Of a stretch of DNA of 7,577 nt, positions 1 to 5,525 are shown in pieces. A model generated the notes under the pieces. It worked only from the letters and a program-made list of their open reading frames with translations. It did no database searches and was not told where the DNA came from. This DNA comes from DATKSS01 sp049582065 (GTDB taxonomy: Bacteria; Chloroflexota; Dormibacteria; Dormibacterales; Dormibacteraceae). The stretch spans positions 1 through 7,577 of the forward strand of contig JBAUTF010000006.1 of the NCBI GenBank assembly GCA_049582065.1. Reading direction: 5' to 3'. Position numbers and translations under genes: made by a program. Position 1 is the stretch's first letter, and each line of letters opens with the position of its first letter.

Positions 1-65
1 CCCAAGGGAGCGGTGTACCTGCGCCAGACCGAAGTTGAAACACTTCCAGGCCTCTGGGCCCGTAT

Positions 66-617
66 ATGGGTGAGATTGTGGCGAGCATTGCGGAGGACAA
101 ACTGCTCGAACGTGCGAAGAGTGGCGATTTGGACGCATTTGAGACAATCCTGGCGCCGCTTATCGAGCCAGCCCATCGTCTCGCTTGCGCGCTTCTTCAC
201 GATCATCCCGACCTCGCCGATGACGCGGTGCAGGAGGCTTCGGTGCGGGCGTGGCGAAAGCTCGGCCGCGTGAGGACGGGTGGCTCGTTCCGACTCTGGT
301 TCCTTGGGATTGTCGCCAATCAATGCCGCGACCAAAGGCGCAGTCGTTGGTGGCAGGTGATCCCGATGCCAGAGCCACGCGCACGAGCCCCGGAGGCGAC
401 AGAGGACACCGCTATGCGTCGCGCTCAATTGCGCGAAGCGTTGATGAAACTTGGGAATCGGGAGCGCGAGGTACTCGTTCTTCGCGTCTACCTGGACTTG
501 CCCTGGAGCGAGGTCGCAACGGTCGCGGGTCTGACAGAAGCGGGCGCTCGAACTCGCTACTACCGTGCCCTAGAACGGTTGCGGCCCTTTTATGGGTCGC
601 GGGAGGTTTTGACGTGA
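66..617 (+). CDS. ECF-type sigma-70 family RNA polymerase sigma factor
   Basis: This 183-residue protein has the two-domain layout and length of extracytoplasmic-function sigma factors, which direct core RNA polymerase to a small regulon. Region 2 spans about residues 12-90 and contains the core-binding/-10 helix signature around DDAVQEASVRAWRKL (52-66) and the SFRLWFLGIVANQCRD stretch (74-89). A short charged, proline-rich linker (about 95-115) leads to region 4 (about 117-173), where LGNREREVLVLR, PWSEVATVAGLTEAGARTR and RALERLR form the helix-turn-helix that reads the -35 element. No region 1.1 or 3 is present. ATG 66 is chosen because the frame has a stop at 36-38 and no earlier good start, and almost the whole ECF fold follows it. 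No clear Shine-Dalgarno precedes it; GTG 78 is an alternative. Its stop overlaps the start of the membrane propeller gene, which suggests that protein controls it. The subgroup and target promoters cannot be told from the sequence. Confidence 0.93.
   Translation: MGEIVASIAEDKLLERAKSGDLDAFETILAPLIEPAHRLACALLHDHPDLADDAVQEASVRAWRKLGRVRTGGSFRLWFLGIVANQCRDQRRSRWWQVIPMPEPRARAPEATEDTAMRRAQLREALMKLGNREREVLVLRVYLDLPWSEVATVAGLTEAGARTRYYRALERLRPFYGSREVLT
601..606 (+). promoter_or_regulatory. Shine-Dalgarno that fixes the GTG start at 614
   Basis: GGGAGG lies inside the last codons of the sigma factor gene, seven bases before GTG 614. The open frame of the downstream protein runs back to about 251 without a stop, so this ribosome site is the main evidence that translation starts at 614 and not inside the sigma gene. 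Confidence 0.7.
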
Positions 618-2116
618 GTGAGGACCGGATCGCAGGAGAGCTGAGGGAGGCCCTGCATGAAGCCTACACGCCGGCCCCGTGGCTCCTGACCAATTCCATG
701 ACGGCGGTTCGGCGCCCGAAGCCGCGTCGGGCCTTTACGTGGGTGGCCGGGCTTGTCGCCATCGTGCTCGGGGTGGCAGCGATCGCGGCTTTCGAGTCGA
801 TCAGGCTCGCATCGACCCCTCACGCCCACCCTGTCAACCCGGTCGGGACTCAACTGCCAATGCCGATACCGCAGCCGATCGCTCGGACGACAGCGGGCGC
901 TCAGGTTGCCTGGGTGTCGGTGCAATCGCAAGGTCAGAACAACCCCTCGTTGGTGGCTGTCGACCCCAGCGGGCGAGTGGTGGCCAGGCTCGACGAATCG
1001 ACGGCGGCGGGCGCGGCCGGCATGTATGGCGTCTGGCGCTCCGCCGACGGCTCCGCGATCTTCACCGCCGGCGCAGACCAGATCACGTCCTATTCATCAC
1101 TCGACGGCAAGGTACTGCGGACCTACTCGCGAAGTTCTGGCGAAATCGCCGGCGACGCTTTCAGTCCCGACGGCCATTGGCTGGCAGTGCTTCTGACCGG
1201 ATTGCCAAGCTTCTCTGCGCCAACCGAGGCCGATCTAAGGTTGCAATTGATCGATCTTCGATCCGGGTCATCGCAGATCCTGCCGGTTGGCCACGCCCCA
1301 AACGCCAGACTGCCGGGAACCAGCTGCTCTGGGGCGAGTTGCGGCGTTTGGGGCATGGTCCTATTCGCTCCTGACTCAGCACAGCTCTACGCCCTCACGG
1401 ACTGGGGAGGACCGGCGCGCCTGACCGCATTCAGCGTCGTGGGAGGCAGGCTGAGCCAGACAGCCACCGCGGTCGACGGCCAGCAGGGCCGCAGCTTCCC
1501 GGCCTGCGCCGCGCCTGCAATGGCCGCGAGCGTGGTCGCCGCGGGCCAGACGCTGGTGGCCTTCTGCCACGGCGATGGGAAAGTGTGGTTCTTCGATCTG
1601 CCCACCTTGACGATCTCTCGCGTAATCGATCCTCATCAAGGCAATCCGTTCTGGCTCTCGCCGATCTTCACTCCCGACGGCCAGCTTCTCTATCTGCACC
1701 AATGGCCTGGCTTCGGGGACGCGATGCAAGTTGTCGACCTGAGGACCGGCAAGCTGCTCGGTCCCGTGCCCATGCCCACGAACCTCGATCAAGGAGGCCC
1801 GCTTGCTTGGCTGATCACCGACGTCTACGCGGGTGGCGTTGCCAGCACGATACCCGTGTCGCCCGACGGCCTTAAGCTGTACTCAGCCACCGACAACGGC
1901 GTGATGGTGCTCCGAGTGCCTGATCTGAAGCCGCTGGCCAGGCTGGCGCCTGGTCTTAGCCTCAGCGAAGTCTGGATCTCGGGTGATGGTCGCACGATCT
2001 ACGCGACTTCGACTGACGGCACTAGTCTCGTGGTCATGAGCGACGATGGGAGTCATCAGAAATCAGTGACACTTCCAGGCCCTGCCAGCGGTTTCGTCGC
2101 ATCCGAGCACGGGTAA
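614..2116 (+). CDS. Membrane-anchored beta-propeller protein, putative regulator of the adjacent sigma factor
   Basis: This 500-residue protein begins with GTG, overlapping the sigma factor stop as GTGA, with GGGAGG seven bases upstream. Residues 1-42 are cytoplasmic by the positive-inside rule (RRPKPRR at 33-39). They include a short amphipathic stretch (EDRIAGELREALHEA) and a PAPWLL motif (20-25). Residues 43-60 form one hydrophobic membrane helix. A proline-rich linker (about 68-92) leads to an extracytoplasmic domain of about 400 residues with WD40/YVTN-like blade repeats: FSPDG (183), FAPDS (251), FTPDG (352), VSPDG (415) and ISGDG (455). Cysteines at 238, 243, 298 and 318 could form disulfides outside the cell. 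Position and topology suggest a membrane regulator that holds the sigma factor and senses an envelope signal through the propeller. No HxxxCxxC zinc anti-sigma motif is visible, so anti-sigma function is inference. It could instead be an envelope target of the same operon. Confidence 0.85.
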   Translation: MSEDRIAGELREALHEAYTPAPWLLTNSMTAVRRPKPRRAFTWVAGLVAIVLGVAAIAAFESIRLASTPHAHPVNPVGTQLPMPIPQPIARTTAGAQVAWVSVQSQGQNNPSLVAVDPSGRVVARLDESTAAGAAGMYGVWRSADGSAIFTAGADQITSYSSLDGKVLRTYSRSSGEIAGDAFSPDGHWLAVLLTGLPSFSAPTEADLRLQLIDLRSGSSQILPVGHAPNARLPGTSCSGASCGVWGMVLFAPDSAQLYALTDWGGPARLTAFSVVGGRLSQTATAVDGQQGRSFPACAAPAMAASVVAAGQTLVAFCHGDGKVWFFDLPTLTISRVIDPHQGNPFWLSPIFTPDGQLLYLHQWPGFGDAMQVVDLRTGKLLGPVPMPTNLDQGGPLAWLITDVYAGGVASTIPVSPDGLKLYSATDNGVMVLRVPDLKPLARLAPGLSLSEVWISGDGRTIYATSTDGTSLVVMSDDGSHQKSVTLPGPASGFVASEHG

Positions 2117-2274
2117 CGAATCTGAACGCAGGCTCGCCGATCTCGTAGTGTGGCCCGCCTCGTTTTCGGATTCAATTCCGTCGGGCACCCGGCTGCTCAA
2201 GGGAACAACCCCTGGCGCACCTGCCCGCAGGCAGCGGAAAGGATCGCGACCGGCCGTTGCAAAATACTGTTCCC

Positions 2275-2925
2275 ATGATCCAGCCGCCCCAGGCGCCGTA
2301 CGTCTTCACCCGCGCAGAGCGGCAAATCATCCTGCGACACCGCACCCCTGAACAGGTCCAGCAGTTCCTGCGCAGGCTGCCCTACAACTGGGAGCGGCAC
2401 GGGGACACTCTCCGATCCTTTCGCCAGGTCGTCCGCCACAAGGCCGCTCACTGTTTGGAGGCGGCGCTCGTCGCTGCCGTGATTCTGGAGCAGCACGGCT
2501 ATCCGCCGCTTGTGGTCAGCTTCGAGTCCAAAGACGGGGTGGATCATGTGATCTATGTGTTTCGCCACCGAGGTCGGTGGGGCGCGGTGGCCCGGTCCCG
2601 GGATGCGGGCCTGCACGGCCGCAAACCGGTGTTCCGCGGCATTCGCGATCTGGTGTGGAGCTACTTCGATCCGTACGTAGACCTCACTGGCCGCATTACC
2701 GGCTACCAACTGGTGGATCTGCGCGTCTTGGGCCGGTACGACTGGCGTCTGGCCCAGACAAACGTCTGGAAGGTTGAGAATTTTCTCCTCCAGATTCCGC
2801 ACCGCAAACTGGGGTCGTCGAATCGCCGCTACCTGCGCTTGCTCGCGCGGTTTCGCGAATACCGCCGCCAACATCCCAGCGGCCCGGTCGTGGAGATCTA
2901 CCGCGACCGCCAGCACTGGATGTAG
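2275..2925 (+). CDS. Transglutaminase-like (papain-fold) domain protein of unknown function
   Basis: This 216-residue soluble protein has no signal peptide or membrane helix. Its core resembles the bacterial transglutaminase-like fold. A helix carries the candidate nucleophile in KAAHCLEAALVAAVILEQHG (C60). A strand follows, then GVDHVIYVF with candidate H91, then RWGAVARSRD with candidate D110. The spacing (Cys + 31 = His, + 19 = Asp) is plausible for the Cys-His-Asp triad. The basic C-terminal half (about 111-216), rich in Arg, Tyr and Trp, matches no domain I can name. Such enzymes act as amidases, peptidases or cross-linkers; the substrate is unknown. ATG 2275 is preferred. TTG 2257 in the same frame would add six residues. 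Neither has a well-spaced Shine-Dalgarno, and AATACT (2263-2268) would suit a leaderless start at 2275. It is separated from both neighbours by over 100 bases, so it is probably its own unit. A long open frame on the opposite strand is its shadow. Confidence 0.8.
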   Translation: MIQPPQAPYVFTRAERQIILRHRTPEQVQQFLRRLPYNWERHGDTLRSFRQVVRHKAAHCLEAALVAAVILEQHGYPPLVVSFESKDGVDHVIYVFRHRGRWGAVARSRDAGLHGRKPVFRGIRDLVWSYFDPYVDLTGRITGYQLVDLRVLGRYDWRLAQTNVWKVENFLLQIPHRKLGSSNRRYLRLLARFREYRRQHPSGPVVEIYRDRQHWM

Positions 2926-3001
2926 CGGCGACAATTCTCCACAGCGGCAAGCTCGAGCGGACGATTCGGGCGTGCCTGGGAGGTCCGGCCCAAGCCCGGT
3001 T

Positions 3002-3007
3002 TAGAAT
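3002..3007 (+). promoter_or_regulatory. Candidate -10 box of the propeller/MoaD-like operon
   Basis: TAGAAT matches the sigma-70 -10 consensus at five of six bases and lies 43 bases before the ATG at 3051, in a 125-base gap. No -35 consensus is visible at 16-18 bases upstream, so the call is tentative. A start about seven bases downstream would give a leader of roughly 37 bases that contains the dyad at 3017-3032. Confidence 0.35.
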
Positions 3008-3016
3008 CGACCGAGG

Positions 3017-3032
3017 ACCGCGTCCACGCGGT
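3017..3032 (+). repeat. Operator-like inverted repeat in the leader of the BNR/MoaD-like operon
   Basis: ACCGCGT and ACGCGGT are perfect inverted 7-base arms around a central CC. The dyad sits between the TAGAAT box (3002-3007) and the Shine-Dalgarno (3039-3044), where a repressor could block transcription initiation. In RNA the arms could form a six-pair hairpin with a UCCA loop just before the ribosome site. It has no U-tract, so it is not a classical terminator. Which of these roles it plays, if any, is inference. Confidence 0.5.
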
Positions 3033-3038
3033 GTCACG

Positions 3039-3044
3039 AGGGAG
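3039..3044 (+). promoter_or_regulatory. Shine-Dalgarno for the Asp-box propeller gene
   Basis: AGGGAG lies six bases before ATG 3051, with an A-rich spacer. It is one of the clearest ribosome sites in the window and supports this start as the entry point of the operon. Confidence 0.7.
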
Positions 3045-3050
3045 AAAAGA

Positions 3051-4166
3051 ATGAGCAGGGTGCGGGTTCTAGTCGGCACACGCAAAGGGGCATTCATCCT
3101 GAGCTCGGATGCCAGCCGGAAGAGATGGGACGTCGCGGGCCCGCACTTCGCGGGTTGGGAGATCTTCCACGTCAACGGCTCGCCGGCGGACCCCGACCGG
3201 CTGTATGCGTCGCAATCGAACGCCTGGTTCGGCCAGGTGATGCACAGGTCGGACGACGCCGGGAAGACCTGGGAGACGGTCGGCAACCAGTTCCAGTACG
3301 ACGGCGCCCCCGGGACCCACACCTGGTACGACGGCTCGCCCCACCCGTGGGAGTTCAAGCGGGTGTGGCACCTCGAACCGTCGCTCACCGATCCCGACAC
3401 CGTGTACGCAGGGGTCGAGGACGCAGCGCTTTTCAAGTCGACCGACGCCGGCCTGACGTGGAACGAGCTGCCGGGCCTGCGCACGCAGAAGACAGGACCC
3501 AGCTGGGCGCCGGGCGCCGGCGGCTTGTGCCTGCACACCCTGGTCATCGATCCCACCAACCCCGATCGCATCTTCGCGGCCATCTCGGCAGCCGGTGTCT
3601 TTCGCACCGAAGACGAGGGCAAGTCGTGGAAGCCGGTGAACCACGGCCTGCGCTCCAACCACATCCCCGACCAGGATGCGGAGGTGGGCCACTGCGTCCA
3701 CCGTATCGCGATGCACCCGTCACGCCCCAATGTGCTGTTCATGCAGAAGCACTGGGACGTGATGAGGACCGACGACGCGGCGGACTCGTGGCACGAGATC
3801 AGTGGCAACCTGCCGACCGACTTCGGATTTGTCATCGACGTCCACGCGAACGAGCCGGACACCGTCTACGTGATCCCGATCACCAGCGATTCTCTGCACT
3901 ACGTCCCCGAAGGCAAGCTGCGGGTGTATCGCAGCCGAACTGGCGGAAACGAATGGGAGGCCCTCACGAAAGGGCTTCCCCAGAAGGACTGCTACGTCAA
4001 TGTTCTGCGCGACGCGCTGGCGGTGGACCAGCTCGACCCGTGCGGCGTGTACTTCGGCACGAGCGGCGGGCAAGTGTACGCGTCCCCTGACGCCGGCGAC
4101 TCGTGGGAACCGATCGTGCGGGACCTGCCCGCGGTGCTGTCGGTCCAGGTACAGACGATCCCGTGA
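3051..4166 (+). CDS. Asp-box (BNR/sialidase-like) beta-propeller protein
   Basis: This 371-residue protein is made of propeller blades, most closed by the Asp-box motif S/T-x-D-x-G-x-T/S-W: residues 67-74 (SDDAGKTW), 130-137 (STDAGLTW), 186-193 (TEDEGKSW), 240-247 (TDDAADSW, lacking the Gly), 295-302 (SRTGGNEW, degenerate) and 345-352 (SPDAGDSW). A seventh, weak copy may end at W26. Each is preceded by a DP-D-x-[VLI]-[YF]-A type strand, such as DPDTVYAG and NPDRIFAA, as in sialidase, sortilin and photosystem-assembly propellers. There is no signal peptide, so it should be cytoplasmic. Database labels such as exo-alpha-sialidase would overstate the case: I did not identify the sialidase arginine triad or FRIP motif. 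Its stop overlaps the MoaD/ThiS-like start (GTGA), which implies coupled translation and possibly a shared complex. The function is unknown. Confidence 0.88.
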   Translation: MSRVRVLVGTRKGAFILSSDASRKRWDVAGPHFAGWEIFHVNGSPADPDRLYASQSNAWFGQVMHRSDDAGKTWETVGNQFQYDGAPGTHTWYDGSPHPWEFKRVWHLEPSLTDPDTVYAGVEDAALFKSTDAGLTWNELPGLRTQKTGPSWAPGAGGLCLHTLVIDPTNPDRIFAAISAAGVFRTEDEGKSWKPVNHGLRSNHIPDQDAEVGHCVHRIAMHPSRPNVLFMQKHWDVMRTDDAADSWHEISGNLPTDFGFVIDVHANEPDTVYVIPITSDSLHYVPEGKLRVYRSRTGGNEWEALTKGLPQKDCYVNVLRDALAVDQLDPCGVYFGTSGGQVYASPDAGDSWEPIVRDLPAVLSVQVQTIP

Positions 4167-4483
4167 TCAGAGTTGCTCTGCCGGCCAACCTCCAGGCCCT
4201 GGCCGGCACGGGCCGGATGGTTGAGCTCGAGGTGCAGGGCCGGGTGACCCAGCGCTCGGTCCTCGACGCGCTCGAGGCACGGTACCCGGCTCTACGCGGG
4301 ACGATCAGGGACGCGGTGACCAAGAAGCGCCGGCCGCTGCTGAGGTTCTTCGCGTGCGAGGAGGACCTGTCCGACATCGCGCTGGACACGCCGCTCCCGG
4401 ACGAGGTCGCGACAGGTGTCGAGCCCCTTCTGATCCTCGGCGCCATCGCTGGAGGCGGCGACGGCCAGGAAGGTCGCGCCTGA
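4163..4483 (+). CDS. MoaD/ThiS-family ubiquitin-like protein with a tail beyond GG
   Basis: This 106-residue protein has the beta-grasp pattern of the small sulfur carriers MoaD and ThiS: a first strand IRVALPANLQAL, a VELEVQG strand, a helix TQRSVLDALEARYPALR (29-45), and a C-terminal strand PLLILGAIAGGG (88-99). In MoaD/ThiS the terminal GG is adenylated by an E1-like enzyme and then thiocarboxylated. Here GGG (97-99) is followed by DGQEGRA, so it would need trimming, or be non-functional, before activation. The start is GTG 4163, overlapping the upstream stop as GTGA; no Shine-Dalgarno is visible, so translation probably depends on the propeller gene. An in-frame upstream ATG (4103) would sit inside that gene and is unlikely. 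The RFFACEEDL segment (61-69) is typical, as I recall it, of MoaD-like proteins found next to Asp-box propellers. No moa, thi or cys gene lies nearby, so the role is open. Confidence 0.85.
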   Translation: MIRVALPANLQALAGTGRMVELEVQGRVTQRSVLDALEARYPALRGTIRDAVTKKRRPLLRFFACEEDLSDIALDTPLPDEVATGVEPLLILGAIAGGGDGQEGRA

Positions 4484-4501
4484 GAGGCCGTCGCCGACCA
4501 C

Positions 4502-4867
4502 ATGAGAGAGGTGCCGGCGGCGGTGCGGCCCACGCTGCAGGCCGCGCGAAGGACGATCAAAGCCATCGCGCCCGCGGCCGTCGAGGTCGCTTACCAGGGC
4601 GCGGCGCCACGTTCCAGGACGTTCATGTGGAAGATCGCCCGCTACGCCGTCGACGGCGCGAACGTGGTCGGGATCGGAACATATTCGGGTCACTCGAACC
4701 TCTTCTTTTACCGCGGCCGTGAGCTCGACGACGGGAGCGGTCTGCTGAAGGGCGGGGGAAAAGGAGATGCGTTTCATCACCCTGCGCGCGCCCGCCGATG
4801 CGGGGCGGCCCGCGGTCAAGCGGATGGTGCGGAAGGCGTTCGCGCTGGGCGGCGGAATGCCGACTGA
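4502..4867 (+). CDS. DUF1801 (YdhG-like) domain protein, C-terminus frameshifted
   Basis: As written, the frame encodes 121 residues. The first 87 match the DUF1801 pattern: an N-terminal helix VRPTLQAARRTIKAIAPAAVEVAYQG, then VVGIGTYSGHSNLFFYRG (about 55-72) and DDGSGLLKGGGK (76-87). The next 34 residues (GDAFHHPARARRC and on) are compositionally unlike the family. The expected ending, KEMRFITLRAPAD and on, is encoded in the next frame from 4767. Skipping one base in the G5A4 run (4754-4762) restores a 129-residue protein of normal DUF1801 length whose stop overlaps the haemoglobin start. The cause could be a sequencing or assembly error, a recent mutation, or slippage during expression. The start is ATG 4502, 18 bases after the MoaD-like stop; the Shine-Dalgarno is weak (GAGAGG, 14 bases upstream). 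DUF1801 proteins are small cytoplasmic proteins without a settled biochemical role. It could be recorded as a pseudogene over 4502-4892. Confidence 0.75.
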   Translation: MREVPAAVRPTLQAARRTIKAIAPAAVEVAYQGAAPRSRTFMWKIARYAVDGANVVGIGTYSGHSNLFFYRGRELDDGSGLLKGGGKGDAFHHPARARRCGAARGQADGAEGVRAGRRNAD

Positions 4868-4892
4868 GGCGGGAGGGCCGAGCGCGAGATGA
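4767..4892 (+). other. Out-of-frame C-terminal coding remainder of the DUF1801 gene
   Basis: Forty-one codons from ATG 4767 read MRFITLRAPADAGRP, then KRMVRKAFALGGG, to a TGA at 4890-4892. This is the usual DUF1801 C-terminal strand and helix, in frame +1 relative to the upstream part. The TGA forms an ATGA overlap with the next gene at 4889, as expected if this was the original reading frame of the operon. AAGGAG abuts ATG 4767 with no spacing, so separate initiation here is unlikely. Confidence 0.7.
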
Positions 4893-5374
4893 CCGGCGTG
4901 TCGAGCACAAGGCCGTCCATATTCGAGTTTGCGGGCGGCCAGGATGCCTTCCTTGCCCTCGCCGCGGCGCATCACCGGCGGTGCCTCGACGACCCGGAGC
5001 TCAACCATCCCTTCTCGCACGGCACGAAACCGGACCACATCGAGAGGCTCGCCGAATACTGGGCCGAGGTGTTCGGAGGTCCTCCTCGTTACTCGCAGTC
5101 GCATGGGGGCCAGCCGGTGATGCTCGCCATTCATGCCGGTCAGGGAGCCGGGGAAGACCTGGGGCAGCGGTTCGTGACGTGTTTCGTGAAGGCGGCCGAC
5201 GACGCGAAGCTGCCGGACGATCCGGCCCTGCGGAAGAGCCTGCGCGCCTATATCGAGTGGGCGGTCGACGAGGTTCTCGCGCTCTCGCCCTCCGGTTCCC
5301 AGGTGCCAAGCGGCCGAGCGGTGCCGCGATGGTCCTGGGACGGGCTCGAGGGGCCGTTGCCGACGAGAAGTTGA
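4889..5374 (+). CDS. Truncated haemoglobin, group II-like
   Basis: This 161-residue protein resembles actinobacterial proteins of the truncated (2-over-2) globin family, which bind haem and act in oxygen, NO or redox chemistry. It shows IFEFAGGQDAFLALAAAHH, DDPELNHPFSH (34-44, with the CD1-type Phe42), ERLAEYWAEVFGGPPRYS (52-69), the proximal-histidine segment MLAIHAG (H82), and DLGQRFVTCFVKAADDA followed by LRAYIEWAVDEVL. The tail PRWSWDG (146-152) is, as I recall, shared by close relatives and longer than in classical group II members. By eye alignment, B10 is His29 where Tyr is usual, and the G8 position is Phe95 where group II has Trp, so ligand handling may differ. ATG 4889 overlaps the restored DUF1801 stop as ATGA; GGGAGG (4871-4876) is 12 bases upstream, slightly far. 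It is the last gene of the probable operon starting at 3051. Confidence 0.88.
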   Translation: MTGVSSTRPSIFEFAGGQDAFLALAAAHHRRCLDDPELNHPFSHGTKPDHIERLAEYWAEVFGGPPRYSQSHGGQPVMLAIHAGQGAGEDLGQRFVTCFVKAADDAKLPDDPALRKSLRAYIEWAVDEVLALSPSGSQVPSGRAVPRWSWDGLEGPLPTRS

Positions 5375-5525
5375 CAGCGATCGTGAAGTAGCGGTTGGGC
5401 AGCCCTATTTCGTAATCGCCTCCCATGTGGTGGAGCCCGGTGAACTCGGCGATATGGGCGACCTGCCAGATACGCGCATGACGGTCAAAACCGGCCCGAG
5501 GTAACGACCTGCGACGATTTAAAGG
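5375..5525. other. Gap without a confident gene
   Basis: These 151 bases separate the haemoglobin gene from ptrB. No hairpin terminator with a T-tract and no convincing -35/-10 pair was found, although TTGACA occurs at 5371-5376 across the haemoglobin stop. Both strands can be read without stops over most of the stretch: + from 5376 (…GQPYFVIASHVVEPG…) and - from about 5500 down (…ARIWQVAHIAEFTGLHHMGG…). The minus-strand reading looks more like protein and could be a decayed gene fragment. I do not recognise its family. Confidence 0.4.

Noticed and set aside
1..65. Tail of an upstream gene or a promoter for the sigma factor
   Set aside because: Two frames are open but too short to identify. 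TTGAAA (35-40) and GTATAT (62-67) are 21 bases apart, too far for a standard promoter.
251..613. N-terminal extension of the propeller protein overlapping the sigma gene
   Set aside because: The frame is open but overlaps a clear sigma factor. The translated stretch is Arg/Ser/Gly-rich and not protein-like, and a good ribosome site precedes GTG 614.
40..2081. A 13-base identical stretch, ACACTTCCAGGCC, at 40-52 and 2069-2081
   Set aside because: One exact 13-base match is roughly expected by chance in about 7.6 kb, and there is no further similarity around the copies.
2220..2231. CCTGC-CC-GCAGG inverted repeat upstream of the transglutaminase-like gene
   Set aside because: The arms are only five bases around a two-base centre, there is no T-tract and no promoter alignment; likely chance in GC-rich sequence.
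2197..2934. Long minus-strand open frame (245 codons) opposite the transglutaminase-like gene
   Set aside because: The + strand shows a coherent catalytic pattern and fold-like sequence; the minus frame is the usual antisense shadow in GC-rich DNA.
4756..4762. GGGAAAA as a -1 programmed frameshift heptamer (phase G_GGA_AAA)
   Set aside because: The phase is right for a -1 slip, but the conserved C-terminus lies in the +1 frame, so -1 slippage would not restore it.
5371..5376. TTGACA as a -35 box for ptrB
   Set aside because: No -10-like hexamer occurs 16-18 bases downstream, and the motif overlaps the end of the haemoglobin gene.
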